Source: Candidatus Saccharimonadota bacterium (GTDB taxonomy: Bacteria; Patescibacteriota; Saccharimonadia; Saccharimonadales; Saccharimonadaceae). Taken from it: DNA of 54,533 nt. The first letter of the stretch is position 1. Every line of letters starts with the position of its first letter. Shown in pieces: positions 8,101-16,325 of this stretch. Position numbers and translations under genes: made by a program. The stretch is from contig JAFUBS010000012.1 in NCBI GenBank assembly GCA_017460105.1, positions 1-54,533 on the forward strand, in the 5' to 3' direction. The notes beneath the pieces are model-generated. The model made no database searches. It was not told where the DNA came from and saw only the letters and a list, made by a program, of their open reading frames with translations.

Positions 8101-9927
8101 TTCGCCAACTTTTACGATTTCGCCCAAATTACGTAGACCTTCAGTCGCCGGTGTACCGTCAAGTTTTTTCATCACACCAGGAGCCACTGCGTAGGTATAG
8201 CTGTTCTTCCAGGCATCACCATCGGCACCTTGCTTATTGAATACATAGTGTCTTACAGCTTCTGGATTCGTATCTCTATCAACGAACAGGTCAAGTGAAA
8301 TCTCAGCGATATCATCACGTTGTCCTGGATCCATGCCGTCTGCCCAGAGCTTCATAACTTCTAGGTCAACTTCTGGCAAATTGGTTGGATCGCGTTCCTC
8401 TTCAAACACTACGTCTGGAGACAAAGCCGAGTAAGAAGTTTCGTCACTTCCCTCAATCTTTGTAGCAGTACGATATTTGAAAGTAGCCGAAGAGTTCGTA
8501 ATCAGTCTAAAACTGCCATCGTCGTTTGTACCGATACCAAACTTCTCAAGGTCGGTTTCGCTACAAGTCTCACCGTTTCTAATTGCCGCAATACAATCCA
8601 TTGCTTCTTGGCTTGGCCATACTGTAAAGGTCACAGAAGCCTTTTCGCCATTTACGAGAGTCTTGTCGTGGCCCGGATTCCAGTGTACACTTCCGCCCTC
8701 AAAAGTTGCAGGTTCATAATCGTCTCCCCAAGAATCTGGCACACTATAGCGGAAATTGCCGGCAGTACCATCTACTTCGGTTGAAGTAGCCGCTGTAATA
8801 CCATCTTCGATTTGCAAATCTGCTACAGACAGACCCATTTTAATCTTATCAACGATATCAGCGAAAGCTCTCTCTAGCGAATCTTGGTCAGAAGCATCGT
8901 AATAAGCACCGCCAAGTTCTTCCATGTTCTCCACATCACCGAACGCGCCAACCGCATAAAGCTCTTTATTTGTGTCGCCAGTAATTTGTGCAGAAATAAT
9001 CTTAGCAGCGCCTAAATTCCAACCATTGTCATCGTTGTTGCCCTCACCCCAAATCGTATCATCATCACAAACCCATACGCGACCCTCACGATGGCGATTG
9101 AAGCAGTCTGTAGCGTCATCATCGAATTGGCTGTCACGGAAAGTCGGGTCGCCGTCGGAGACGAAGATCACATAAGTCTTGTCCGTATCGCCTTCTCCGA
9201 ATGAAATTTCATTTGCAGCTTTGAGCGCAGCTTCCCAGTTCGTACCAGCTGCGTCACCCGTGCTAACCGTAGCGTTAGTTACCCAGCCTTTGAAAGTATC
9301 AAGATCAACGGTTGGGCCGTCGGTAGCATTCACATTGGTTGCAAAATCGACAAATGCCATTTCTACAACATCTTTTAAGTCTTCATCTGAAGGATCGTTT
9401 TGCGAAAGGAGTTGATTAGCAAGAACATTTACAGCATCCTTAGCGACCTGAATACGAGTACCGTGATCCACCGAAACACGTGTGTAGCGAGTACCAGAAT
9501 AAACCGTAGAACAATTACCGGTGTAAACAGTGCCAGTATAGTTATTGCCGACTTCGCCACAATATCTCGTACCAAACGCACCCGTACGCCATCTACTTAG
9601 TGGCAAATAGTCGCCGCTAACTAGTCCATAATTACCATAGGTGTTTGGATTATATTCATACGTAGTAGCGTTTTGCCCCATACTTCCTGAAGTATCGAAC
9701 ACCACTACTACATTTGCCTTCGTGGCGTCAGTCTTCTGACTAGAAACACCCTCAATCTCGAGTGTGATGTCATAAGTACCATCACCATTGGCATGTACTG
9801 TTTTTAAGCTCTTCGGGGCTTCACCCGCAGGCTCTTCCGCGTGCACGTTAGCAAATGACATCGGCAATGAACCAAATATCATCACTACTGCCGCGAAAAT
9901 ATTTAATATTTTTCGCTTTAGGCTCAT
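5158..9927 (-). CDS. giant vWA/Cna-B/pilin-type cell-surface adhesin with sortase-like tail
   Basis: 1589 aa. Residues 1-31 are a signal peptide. A von Willebrand A domain spans about 70-370 and contains the MIDAS motif DTSGS (78-82), with a Tyr/Thr-rich insert (about 88-150). Later come Cna-B-like modules (pattern VxxxKxWxDxxxxDGxR, as in SKKWDDEDNRDGLR, and KIWAGNNNELVRP) and FctA-like pilin isopeptide domains (FQLIGNGEI..., FTFTITGSDG...YVVKE). The C-terminus has TPETG, a degenerate LPxTG, about 20 residues of spacer, a transmembrane helix and KAAKRRKNNAK. The order resembles tip adhesins of Gram-positive pili, so binding to host-cell surfaces is a reasonable inference. SD AAGGAGTC precedes ATG 9927. 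It is inserted inside the spc ribosomal operon. Confidence 0.9.
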   Translation of the reverse strand: MSLKRKILNIFAAVVMIFGSLPMSFANVHAEEPAGEAPKSLKTVHANGDGTYDITLEIEGVSSQKTDATKANVVVVFDTSGSMGQNATTYEYNPNTYGNYGLVSGDYLPLSRWRTGAFGTRYCGEVGNNYTGTVYTGNCSTVYSGTRYTRVSVDHGTRIQVAKDAVNVLANQLLSQNDPSDEDLKDVVEMAFVDFATNVNATDGPTVDLDTFKGWVTNATVSTGDAAGTNWEAALKAANEISFGEGDTDKTYVIFVSDGDPTFRDSQFDDDATDCFNRHREGRVWVCDDDTIWGEGNNDDNGWNLGAAKIISAQITGDTNKELYAVGAFGDVENMEELGGAYYDASDQDSLERAFADIVDKIKMGLSVADLQIEDGITAATSTEVDGTAGNFRYSVPDSWGDDYEPATFEGGSVHWNPGHDKTLVNGEKASVTFTVWPSQEAMDCIAAIRNGETCSETDLEKFGIGTNDDGSFRLITNSSATFKYRTATKIEGSDETSYSALSPDVVFEEERDPTNLPEVDLEVMKLWADGMDPGQRDDIAEISLDLFVDRDTNPEAVRHYVFNKQGADGDAWKNSYTYAVAPGVMKKLDGTPATEGLRNLGEIVKVGEYEYVILEPGHDYEFDNESYDLNDGGSNHYHITKRKYHPMIVDDGGIHDVVFSEDGTFTTAEISEDELTTLSAENTLNGGILVGKKVMNNGEEDTTIEDEYEITVTLTGSDSGQYRIYTYGDDGSVIDRSEKKAYTGGVITETIKVNQKIMVTDVPTGTTFEVSEKLPEGYTKNEVDYLVVMYDGTEDKEGVAEVFGNASSTATVTNYLESGDLKITKEVTATSGDLDQARTKMFNFTVNFYKKQGDAEAVRTETFTLKHDESKEFKNIAKDWYYEIVEDAKDGFNDGETTTKTGTIVAGTETEVTFENDYKVSPVEARILAFKDFVQGYEQFWIDRDNFEFQLIGNGEIIDSKNVTLSGNTAEFVVNITKAGTYRYVITEKTKNEDGSSAFRHGVSRQAGDEDIEVTIEVSDNGEGALVIDSQTYSKTSQTIYNLYEDTKTYGADNELAFVKVLEGRDWKDTDEFTFTITGSDGAPMPETDSLVVKSDTKDHTVNFGTIEFSEQDAGKTYSYVVKETFDVPSVEPADEVVGGISFTIEVSFNSKTGTLDLNVSEYDNTFTNIYKSVSVEASKKWDDEDNRDGLRQNYEGYYVAVKNDEGKFVAYEELALQDKDYAFADLPEKNADGELIEYEIVEASTCSGEGDAIECTEFSGDDDYTVTIEDNVITNKHIPEMYNETGELKVKKIWAGNNNELVRPTFVMVELLANGQTIDTASIVAGQNDEWTFTFSGLYKYEDGEEIVYSVQESAIGEMAFEEGESIIVVLGEDDAIKGSWEKSISEFEITNTWTEATDEIIYEGAEEFTLVKINEESLVLAGVTFEINGEEEVTDEDGQIVVNIPVSADEKEETFEYEIAETKTLDEYKLAEGSATMVTTCSSELTGIDMDTLTNTYAKTCTIEKSGSDNYTWNEEDLTLTVVNMRKEGHGGDVPDTPETGKMTKAEDNAEASALGYEIAGAFSVLSLGVVVLIIKAAKRRKNNAK

Positions 9928-9967
9928 TTTTTGACTCCTTTATTATCCTTCGCAATAGTTTGCCTCA

Positions 9968-9996
9968 ATCCTATCACAAACGATAACAGGGGTCAA
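9968..9996 (-). promoter_or_regulatory. promoter of the adhesin gene
   Basis: -35 TTGACC (9991-9996), 17-bp spacer, -10 TAGGAT (9968-9973). The spacer holds CTGTTATCG (9981-9989 on the complement), and further CTGTTAT motifs lie just upstream near 10017 and 10044, so an operator is possible. A GAGCG/CGCTC hairpin lies directly upstream of the -35 box. Confidence 0.65.
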
Positions 9997-10076
9997 CCTC
10001 GAGCGTTTTCGCTCTCTGTTATTTTTTTACCCCTAATGCTTATCTGTTATTCCAAAAATCGCATTAGTCGTGTCGG

Positions 10077-10907
10077 CTAGAACCTTCTTCTGTGCTTTAG
10101 AATCGCCCTAATAATACCGTATATTATTAATCCCGCCGTAAAGACAAGCGCTATTAAAAACCATATCGGACAGGCAAATACCACTCTAGTCTCCGACGAC
10201 ACTTCCCCCAAATAATTAATGCTCTGCGTCACCTCATATACCCCGAGTGGTGCCACATTAGTCACGTCACGCACCAAGTACCTCGTGCTCTCTGGCATAA
10301 TTACTTCATCAAGAATACCAGTCTGCCCTTCCTCAGGATAAATCTTGTCTCCAGTCAACACATTTTTGACTTTTAGTTCTACGCTAGCCGTCTCGTGCAC
10401 ATTCCCCTCATTCGTAATCATCGCATCTAAATGAATCGGTAGTCCGGTCACAAATCCAGGTATATTGTTGTTTGTCACCTCACCTTTATGAGTGATTTCG
10501 CCGTCAATCTCTGCATAAATCACCGACGCAATTTCGAATATATTCTTGACGCTAAAACCATCCGTCGCTTGGCTATCGTCATTAGAACGCACTGTAATTG
10601 CCGCATATTGACCACCCGCTGGAACGTTTTCCGGTACCGTAATAGTAAACTTGATAACCTTCTTGTCATTAGGTTTTAGCGTGCCGGTCGGTTCTTCAAT
10701 TTTGATCCATTTCGTAATCATCGAACGCTGTGATTCTGTCGCGAGATCTGCATCGTAGCTCGTACCAGTCACGCTATATGGCGTTACTTCGGCTATATAT
10801 TCAAAATCCGTCTCCGAATTTGCAGGATTAGAAACCAAAATCTCACCGTGATACACTTCCCCGGCCTTTAGGTCAATTTTATGGTTCATTGGTGCCACTG
10901 TAAACAT
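10077..10907 (-). CDS. DUF916-like surface protein with C-terminal membrane anchor and no signal peptide
   Basis: About 276 aa. The N-terminal region begins directly with FTVAPMNHKIDLKAGE, which matches the start of the mature DUF916 (WxL-interacting protein) fold, followed by a second Ig-like domain (about 155-240). One transmembrane helix (about 247-268) and a basic tail KHRRRF close the protein. No signal peptide precedes the domain. I chose ATG 10907 because a GTGGAG Shine-Dalgarno precedes it and the TATAAT promoter (10935-10940) lies inside the longer GTG frame from 10955. It sits between rpsH and the adhesin, so the pair may act together at the cell surface; this is inference. Confidence 0.75.
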   Translation of the reverse strand: MFTVAPMNHKIDLKAGEVYHGEILVSNPANSETDFEYIAEVTPYSVTGTSYDADLATESQRSMITKWIKIEEPTGTLKPNDKKVIKFTITVPENVPAGGQYAAITVRSNDDSQATDGFSVKNIFEIASVIYAEIDGEITHKGEVTNNNIPGFVTGLPIHLDAMITNEGNVHETASVELKVKNVLTGDKIYPEEGQTGILDEVIMPESTRYLVRDVTNVAPLGVYEVTQSINYLGEVSSETRVVFACPIWFLIALVFTAGLIIYGIIRAILKHRRRF

Positions 10908-10934
10908 GTATTTAACTCCACTTTTATTAAAATT

Positions 10935-10943
10935 ATTATAGCA
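10935..10943 (-). promoter_or_regulatory. extended -10 promoter of the DUF916-like gene
   Basis: TGCTATAAT (TATAAT at 10935-10940) lies 27 bases upstream of the ATG at 10907. No good -35 is visible; the rpsH terminator is immediately upstream. Confidence 0.6.
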
Positions 10944-10955
10944 TATACGGCGCAC

Positions 10956-10984
10956 AAAAAATAACCCCGCAGGGTTATTTTTTG
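10956..10984 (-). terminator. terminator after rpsH
   Basis: AAAAAATAACCC and GGGTTATTTTTT form a hairpin with a very short loop and A/T tracts on both sides. It cuts the ribosomal operon between rpsH and the two inserted surface-protein genes. Confidence 0.85.
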
Positions 10985-10990
10985 CTGAAA

Positions 10991-11392
10991 TTACCAGACT
11001 TTGACCATGATCTCGCCACCAAGACCATTCTTCTTGGCATCGCGACCAGTCATCAAACCTTTAGAGGTAGATACAATTATCATACCACGACCAGATTTAA
11101 TTACTGGGAGCTCGCTTGCAGCCGAGTAGACACGGCGACCAGGCTTAGAAACCTTTGTAATCTCATTAATTTTGCTGACACTACCAGCTTCGTTAATTAC
11201 TATATGTAGTAAATCACGAGGACTATTCTTCTCAATCGTATAAGAAGCGATGTAGCCATTTTTTGCCAAAATCTCGATTACTGCCACCTTCAATTTGGAA
11301 GTAGGAACGAGAATTTCAGTCTTGCCAACCATCACAGCATTACGAATACGTGTAATAAGGTCAGCGATTTGATCTGTAGATTGTAATGACAT
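10991..11392 (-). CDS. rpsH: 30S ribosomal protein S8
   Basis: About 133 aa. A primary 16S rRNA binder of the small-subunit platform. Family features are DLITRIRNAVMVGKTE near the N-terminus and the C-terminal signature STSKGLMTGRDAKKNGLGGE ending in KVW. I chose MSLQSTDQ at 11392 because the longer frame overlaps rpsN, which ends at 11407. It is the last gene of the upstream ribosomal transcript: a terminator follows 7 bases after the stop. Confidence 0.96.
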   Translation of the reverse strand: MSLQSTDQIADLITRIRNAVMVGKTEILVPTSKLKVAVIEILAKNGYIASYTIEKNSPRDLLHIVINEAGSVSKINEITKVSKPGRRVYSAASELPVIKSGRGMIIVSTSKGLMTGRDAKKNGLGGEIMVKVW

Positions 11393-11406
11393 ATTTCTCC
11401 TTTCTC

Positions 11407-11676
11407 CTACCAACTACTCTTTGTTACGCCAGGGATTTCACCCTTGCTTGCTTTTTCACGGAAGTTAATACGGGATAGACCAAAGCGGCGCATATAGCCA
11501 CGTGGACGTCCGTCCAACATATCGCGATTCTTGAGGCGAGTTACCGACGAGTTGCGTGGCAACTTTTGCAAGCCTTCCAAATCACCAGCGGCCTTGAGCG
11601 CGGCACGCTTTGCTTTGTATTTCTCGTACATCTCACGCCTTTTCTCGTCGCGAAGCACTGCAGATTTCTTTGCCAT
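11407..11676 (-). CDS. rpsN: 30S ribosomal protein S14, zinc-independent form
   Basis: About 89 aa. The long form without the CxxC zinc motifs. The C-terminal signature [33 protein letters not shown] is split here as [18 protein letters not shown] and [10 protein letters not shown]14 belongs to the 3' domain of the small subunit head. [13 protein letters not shown] at 11676 is the sensible start because rplE ends at 11678 and the longer frame would invade it. Confidence 0.96.
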   Translation of the reverse strand: MAKKSAVLRDEKRREMYEKYKAKRAALKAAGDLEGLQKLPRNSSVTRLKNRDMLDGRPRGYMRRFGLSRINFREKASKGEIPGVTKSSW

Positions 11677-11677
11677 A

Positions 11678-12286
11678 CTACTTTGCTCCCTTCTCGAACG
11701 GCATGCCAAAGAGTTCTAATAGTTTCAAACTTCCTTCTTTCGAACCGTTTTTAATAATAAATGTTACCTCAAGACCATGAAGTGCAGCTGCATCCTCGAA
11801 AGTGATTTCTGGAAATACAGTCTGTTCCTTAAGGCCAAGATTGTAATTGCCTTGTGCATCAAATGCTGTGCGGCTCACACCGTGGAAATCACGTACGTGT
11901 GGCAATGCGATGTTGATCAAGCGATCAACGAATTCGTACATTTTGTCGTTACGCAAAGTTACAAGATAACCAACTGGCGCACCCATACCTTTACGAATTT
12001 TAAACGTAGCAATTGACTTCTTTGCTAGTCTAGAAGTAGGCGCCTGTCCAGTAATCTTCGCAAGCGTCAAAGCTACCGTTTCGGTAAACTTCTTGTCTTC
12101 GCGCTTCTTGCCAACGCCAGAAGACACGATAACTTTCTTTAGCTCTGGAACTTGATTAATATTTTTAAGGCCAAGTTCTTTAGCTAGTTTTGCCTTGAGC
12201 TCATCATTATATAGAGCTTTCAGGCGTGGTTGTGCTTTGGCAACAGTTTTTGCTGATGCCTTGGCAGCCGTTTTCTTTTCCGCCAT
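11678..12286 (-). CDS. rplE: 50S ribosomal protein L5
   Basis: 202 aa. Binds 5S rRNA in the central protuberance. Typical blocks are [28 protein letters not shown] and [20 protein letters not shown] ~20-residue Lys/Ala-rich N-terminal extension ([20 protein letters not shown]) is added to the usual ~180-residue protein. It starts within the rplX stop and is followed directly by rpsN. Confidence 0.96.
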   Translation of the reverse strand: MAEKKTAAKASAKTVAKAQPRLKALYNDELKAKLAKELGLKNINQVPELKKVIVSSGVGKKREDKKFTETVALTLAKITGQAPTSRLAKKSIATFKIRKGMGAPVGYLVTLRNDKMYEFVDRLINIALPHVRDFHGVSRTAFDAQGNYNLGLKEQTVFPEITFEDAAALHGLEVTFIIKNGSKEGSLKLLELFGMPFEKGAK

Positions 12287-12579
12287 TATTTAGCTCCTTT
12301 CTTTGCTTTTTTATCGGCTTTTTTGTCAACTTTTTTCACAGAAGACTTCACGTCAGCAGCTTTTACAAGCTTTAGGTTAGACAAATCAATTCCAACATGG
12401 ATAGTCTTTTTGCCACCGGCTGGATTGTAATAAGTCTTCTTCATATGACGTTCAACTAGCCCAATACCCTCGAGCATAGCCTTACCGTTTTTACAATCAA
12501 TCTTGACGATTTGCGCCTTAGTACCCTTGTTGTCACCGGAGATTATCATCACGGTATCATTAACTTTCAAAGTTTTCAT
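12286..12579 (-). CDS. rplX: 50S ribosomal protein L24
   Basis: 97 aa. An assembly initiator of the large subunit with an N-terminal KOW motif (NDTVMIISGDNKGTKAQIVKI) and HVGIDLSNLKLV later. The tail SVKKVDKKADKKAKKGAK is Lys-rich and resembles a stretch at the SecA N-terminus (SAVKKVDKTKKPKK), also at the DNA level. It abuts rplN and rplE with one-base overlaps. Confidence 0.95.
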   Translation of the reverse strand: MKTLKVNDTVMIISGDNKGTKAQIVKIDCKNGKAMLEGIGLVERHMKKTYYNPAGGKKTIHVGIDLSNLKLVKAADVKSSVKKVDKKADKKAKKGAK

Positions 12580-12947
12580 TAGAGTACCTCCGGAGCCAAG
12601 CTGATAATTTTGTTAAATCCAGCATCACGAAGCTCTCTAGGGATAGGACCGAATACACGGGTACCCTTTGGAGTCTTATCTTCGTTGACTAGTACAGCTG
12701 CGTTTTCGTCAAAACGAATTGTTGAACCATCTGGACGGCGAATCGGAGCTACAGTACGAACAATTACTGCCTTTACTACAGCCTTTTTCTTAACGCCACC
12801 AGTTGGTGATGCATCTTTCACTGAACAAGTGACAATGTCACCTACGCGAGCATAGCGAGCGCGGGTGCCACCAAGAACGCGAATTACTCCGAGCTCCTTA
12901 GCGCCACTGTTATCAGCAACCTTTAATCTAGTTTCTTGTTGAATCAT
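12579..12947 (-). CDS. rplN: 50S ribosomal protein L14
   Basis: 122 aa, exactly the usual size. A core large-subunit protein at the subunit interface. The signature block around residues 60-86 ([20 protein letters not shown]) and the C-terminal [24 protein letters not shown] segment are present. It starts in the rpsQ stop. Confidence 0.97.
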   Translation of the reverse strand: MIQQETRLKVADNSGAKELGVIRVLGGTRARYARVGDIVTCSVKDASPTGGVKKKAVVKAVIVRTVAPIRRPDGSTIRFDENAAVLVNEDKTPKGTRVFGPIPRELRDAGFNKIISLAPEVL

Positions 12948-13306
12948 TACGCCTCCTCCCCTTCTGCTTCTTCAGCTTCAGCGGCCTTAGCACGTGCGAT
13001 TTCATCAGCACCAACTTTTTCTTCGTGTTGGACTTCAGTCACGCCTTCTTTAAGTTCAACTGTGCCACGAGATTTCTCAATAATCTTTACCAAAGTATAG
13101 GCCTTGGTCTTAGAAATCGGGGCGGTTTCGGCGATTTCTACGAGATCGCCAACTCCTGCCTCATTCTTCTCATCATGAGCAGTGTATTTACGAGTTTTCG
13201 TATACTGCTTGCGATAGAGAGGATGAGTTTCGCGAGAAACGATGGAGACGGTAATGGTCTTATCACGCGAATCGGAGGTCACTGTTCCTATGAGTGTGTG
13301 TGCCAT
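12947..13306 (-). CDS. rpsQ: 30S ribosomal protein S17 with acidic tail
   Basis: 119 aa; most S17 proteins have 80-90 aa. The OB-fold part has the signature [23 protein letters not shown] (positions about 51-73) and [15 protein letters not shown] ~35-residue Glu/Ala-rich acidic C-terminal tail follows, in contrast to the basic tails on neighbouring ribosomal proteins. rpmC (L29), which normally lies between rplP and rpsQ, is missing: the two genes are one base apart. Confidence 0.95.
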   Translation of the reverse strand: MAHTLIGTVTSDSRDKTITVSIVSRETHPLYRKQYTKTRKYTAHDEKNEAGVGDLVEIAETAPISKTKAYTLVKIIEKSRGTVELKEGVTEVQHEEKVGADEIARAKAAEAEEAEGEEA

Positions 13307-13307
13307 T

Positions 13308-13727
13308 TTAGAACTCCTCTTTCTTTATAATTTTACATTTCACTGGCAACTTGTGTGAAGCGAGACGCAAAGCTTCTTTTGCCTGCTCATCGGTCACGTC
13401 AGCGATTTCGAACATCACTGTGCCAGCCTTTACCTTTGCCACAAAGAATTGTGGTTCACCTTTACCAGAACCCATTTTTACATCAAGTGGTTTCTTAGTA
13501 ACCGGTGTATGTGGGAAGATTCTAATCCAAATCTTACCACCACGCTTAATATAACGGGTAATAGCCTGACGTGCAGCCTCAATTTGACGGCTGTTCACAC
13601 GCTCGTTGTCGAGCGACATCAAACCATAATCACCGAAAGCGACTGTATTGCAGCGCGAGGCAATACCTTCGTTCTTGCCTTTGCGAACCTTGCGGTGCGC
13701 AGTTTTCTTTGGAAGTAAAATCGCCAT
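13308..13727 (-). CDS. rplP: 50S ribosomal protein L16
   Basis: 139 aa. Organises the tRNA A-site/peptidyl-transferase region of the large subunit. Signature blocks are RQAITRYIKRGGKIWIRIFP, MGSGKGEPQFFVAKVKAG and the conserved N-terminal LLPKKTAHRKVRKG. The gene follows rpsC directly and precedes rpsQ with no rpmC between. Confidence 0.97.
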   Translation of the reverse strand: MAILLPKKTAHRKVRKGKNEGIASRCNTVAFGDYGLMSLDNERVNSRQIEAARQAITRYIKRGGKIWIRIFPHTPVTKKPLDVKMGSGKGEPQFFVAKVKAGTVMFEIADVTDEQAKEALRLASHKLPVKCKIIKKEEF

Positions 13728-13728
13728 A

Positions 13729-14355
13729 TTATTTCTCCCCCTTGTAAATCCAAACCTTCACGCCGACGATACCAGCAATTGTTGGTGCGTGATGGCAGTA
13801 GAAATCAATATCAGCTCTGAGCGTATGTAGAGGCACTGAACCTTCAATGAATTTCTCACGACGGCTCATCTCGGCGCCATTTAGACGTCCAGATACTTCG
13901 ATACGTACACCTTTAGCGCCAGCATTCATAGTTGATTGAAGTGCTGTCTTTACTGCGCGGCGGAAATTCATACGCTTCCCAAGTTGGAAACCGATGTTTT
14001 CAGCCACGAGCTTAGCGTTAAGTTCTGGCTTTTTGACTTCTTCTACGTTGATGCGGATAGGACCGTCAACGATTTTCTCAATTTGTTTCTTGAGCTCGTT
14101 GATGCCTGCGCCTTGCTTACCGATTACAGCACCTGCCTTAGCAGTCAAAATCGTAATCGTAGTAAGATTGGCAGAGCGATCAATATTGATGCGTGCGATT
14201 GTCGGGCGGCTCTTGAAGCGGTTCTCGATAATCTCACGAATCTTTACGTCTTCCACTAGCCAATGACGAAAGTCGCTCTTGCGGGTAAACCACTTCGATG
14301 ACCAGTCTTTGCTAATCTGGAGACGGTAAGAGATGGGATTAACCTTCTGACCCAT
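13729..14355 (-). CDS. rpsC: 30S ribosomal protein S3
   Basis: 208 aa. N-terminal MGQKVNPISYRL, a KH domain with the GKQG loop near residue 80, and the C-terminal S3 signature GRLNGAEMSRREKFIEGSVP. It is part of the mRNA entry tunnel and helicase activity. Start and stop abut rplV and rplP. Confidence 0.97.
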   Translation of the reverse strand: MGQKVNPISYRLQISKDWSSKWFTRKSDFRHWLVEDVKIREIIENRFKSRPTIARINIDRSANLTTITILTAKAGAVIGKQGAGINELKKQIEKIVDGPIRINVEEVKKPELNAKLVAENIGFQLGKRMNFRRAVKTALQSTMNAGAKGVRIEVSGRLNGAEMSRREKFIEGSVPLHTLRADIDFYCHHAPTIAGIVGVKVWIYKGEK

Positions 14356-14356
14356 A

Positions 14357-14788
14357 TTACTTTTTCTCCTTTTCTGCCTTCTTGGCTGGCTTATCGGCTT
14401 TCTTAGCCTCAGCTGCCTTGTCAGCAGTCTTCTTTACTTTTTCTTCGCCGGCGACCTCGACAAAGATGTTACTACTAATCTTCTCAAATGGCAAAGCACG
14501 ACCACGAGATGCTGGTACATAGCGGCGCATACGAGTACCACTAGTTACAAAGATACGAGCAATTCGAATCGTCTTTGGATCAATTGACTTACCTGAATTA
14601 TTAAGCAAATTTGCGTTTGCAGATTCCACAGCCCTTAATACTGCTCTTGCTGCACGGCGTGGGGTGTTTTCGAGAATCACCACCGCGTCAGATACGTAAC
14701 GATCACGCACGAGCGACGCAACGATGTTGGTCTTGCGTGGCATTGAATCGATACCTTTTTCATATGCGTGTGCAAAAATCGTAGCCAT
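14357..14788 (-). CDS. rplV: 50S ribosomal protein L22 with Lys-rich tail
   Basis: 143 aa. The L22 core (residues about 15-112) includes RDRYVSDAVVILENTPRRAA and SGTRMRRYVPASRGRA, part of the beta-hairpin that lines the peptide exit tunnel. A ~30-residue Lys/Ala tail (KKTADKAAEAKKADKPAKK) is added. The ATG start at 14788 directly follows rpsS. Confidence 0.95.
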   Translation of the reverse strand: MATIFAHAYEKGIDSMPRKTNIVASLVRDRYVSDAVVILENTPRRAARAVLRAVESANANLLNNSGKSIDPKTIRIARIFVTSGTRMRRYVPASRGRALPFEKISSNIFVEVAGEEKVKKTADKAAEAKKADKPAKKAEKEKK

Positions 14789-14790
14789 AA

Positions 14791-15084
14791 TTAGTTAGCT
14801 CCTTTCGCAGCAGCAGCCTCAGCAGCTTTTTTACCACCGTGGCGTTTGAATTTACGGGTTGGCGCGAACTCGCCGAGCTTGTGACCAACCATATTTTCAG
14901 AAACGAAAACTGGCACATGAACCTTGCCGTTATGGACAGCGATTGTCCTACCTACCATTTCTGGTGAAATCGTAGATTGGCGAGACCAAGTTTTGATCAC
15001 AGTGCGATCTTCGGCGGAGAGAGCAGCAACCTTCTTCGCGAGTTTGTAGTCTACAAATAGACCTTTCTTAAGACTCCGAGACAT
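14791..15084 (-). CDS. rpsS: 30S ribosomal protein S19
   Basis: 97 aa. [12 protein letters not shown] at the N-terminus and the signature [20 protein letters not shown] are diagnostic. S19 binds the head of the small subunit together with S13. The C-terminus has a short Ala-rich extension ([13 protein letters not shown]). It overlaps the rplB stop by one base. Confidence 0.97.
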   Translation of the reverse strand: MSRSLKKGLFVDYKLAKKVAALSAEDRTVIKTWSRQSTISPEMVGRTIAVHNGKVHVPVFVSENMVGHKLGEFAPTRKFKRHGGKKAAEAAAAKGAN

Positions 15085-15920
15085 TATTTCCTCTTTCCTT
15101 CGTGGCGACTGCGCACGATCATCTTATTAGTTTTCTTATTATGACGAGTACGGTAACCGAGCGTCAACTGGCCCCATGGTGTACGAGGAGCCTTACCGCT
15201 ACCGTGACGACCACCGTCACCACCACCGTGTGGGTGATCCGTAGCGTTCATCACGACACCACGTACGGTTGGGCGGATACCCTTGCGGCGACGACGACCA
15301 GCAGCACCAATCTTTACGTTCTGATGCTGTAAGTTAGATACTGTACCAATCGAAGCCTCGCAAGTAGCAAGCACTTTACGAACTTCGCCAGATGGCATTC
15401 TAAGAGTGGCGTAACCATCTTCTTTTGCCATGAGCTGAGCCGACGCACCAGCTGCACGTACCATCTGAGCACCTCTACCTGGAGTAAGTTCGATTGCATA
15501 AACAAACGTACCTACTGGGATATTTTCGAGAGGCAAGCGGTTGCTATCCTCGACTTCAATCTCGTTACCAGTCTTGAATGTGGTACCCTTAGTCATCTTA
15601 GTATCAGCAAGTACATAATAATATGTACCATTTTCGTCCTTAACGCGTGCAATACGCGCTGAACGATTTGGATCGTACTCAATTTCCTCAACTGTAAAAG
15701 TCAAATCTTTTGGTAGATTGTAGGTCATCAAACGATAATGACGCTTGACACCACCACCACGATGGCGCACCGTAATGCGACCTTGATTGTTTTTACCCGC
15801 CTGTTGCTTTTTGGCCTTAAGGAGTGACTTCATCGGCTTGTTGGTTGTGATTTGGTCATAATCCTCAGTCGTCTTCTGACGCTGGGCCGGAGTAATCGGG
15901 CGATATGCTTTAATTGCCAT
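15084..15920 (-). CDS. rplB: 50S ribosomal protein L2
   Basis: 278 aa, usual size. It is needed for subunit association and peptidyl-transferase activity. The conserved C-terminal block around [10 protein letters not shown]-type sequence is seen here as [23 protein letters not shown], with the catalytic-site histidine; N-terminal [12 protein letters not shown] is typical. It overlaps the rplW stop. Confidence 0.97.
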   Translation of the reverse strand: MAIKAYRPITPAQRQKTTEDYDQITTNKPMKSLLKAKKQQAGKNNQGRITVRHRGGGVKRHYRLMTYNLPKDLTFTVEEIEYDPNRSARIARVKDENGTYYYVLADTKMTKGTTFKTGNEIEVEDSNRLPLENIPVGTFVYAIELTPGRGAQMVRAAGASAQLMAKEDGYATLRMPSGEVRKVLATCEASIGTVSNLQHQNVKIGAAGRRRRKGIRPTVRGVVMNATDHPHGGGDGGRHGSGKAPRTPWGQLTLGYRTRHNKKTNKMIVRSRHEGKRK

Positions 15921-16324
15921 TATTTATTCTCCTTACCTGCATTCTTGTCGGCCTTCTTAGCAGCTTTTTCTGCTTTTTTGGCTTCCTTTGCGCTGGTTTT
16001 CTTATCTTCTTTTTCTGGCTCTTCGAAAACCTTGATCGAATCACCATCTTTCAATGTAACATATGCATATTTCTTGTCTTTGCGATAGGTAATGCCAGGA
16101 TAAGCATGCTTGCCTTTGCTGTACTTAGTCGCCTTACCGTTACGTACGAGCGTACGAACATCAATCACAGTCACATTAAATTCTTTTTCAACGAGTTTTG
16201 CAATCTCTTGCTTGCTCATACCGAGCTTCACTGGGAAAACATAAGTACGCTTGGTTTGTTCGCGATAAGTTTTCTCAGTGGCGCGTGGTTCTAGGATATT
16301 GAGTTTGATTTCTGCTTCTGCCAT
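15920..16324 (-). CDS. rplW: 50S ribosomal protein L23 with Lys/Ala tail
   Basis: About 134 aa. L23 sits at the exit tunnel and is the docking site for trigger factor and SRP. The core shows EPRATEKTYREQTKRTYVF, KQEIAKLVEKEFNVTVIDVRT and a GKATKYSKGKH loop. About 35 extra residues at the C-terminus are Lys/Glu/Ala-rich. MAEAEIKLN at 16324 is the right start since rplD ends at 16326. Confidence 0.95.
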   Translation of the reverse strand: MAEAEIKLNILEPRATEKTYREQTKRTYVFPVKLGMSKQEIAKLVEKEFNVTVIDVRTLVRNGKATKYSKGKHAYPGITYRKDKKYAYVTLKDGDSIKVFEEPEKEDKKTSAKEAKKAEKAAKKADKNAGKENK

Positions 16325-16325
16325 C

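Noticed and set aside
13306-13308. A hidden rpmC (L29) gene between rplP and rpsQ
   Set aside because: The two genes are one base apart, so there is no room, and neither shows a fused L29 sequence.
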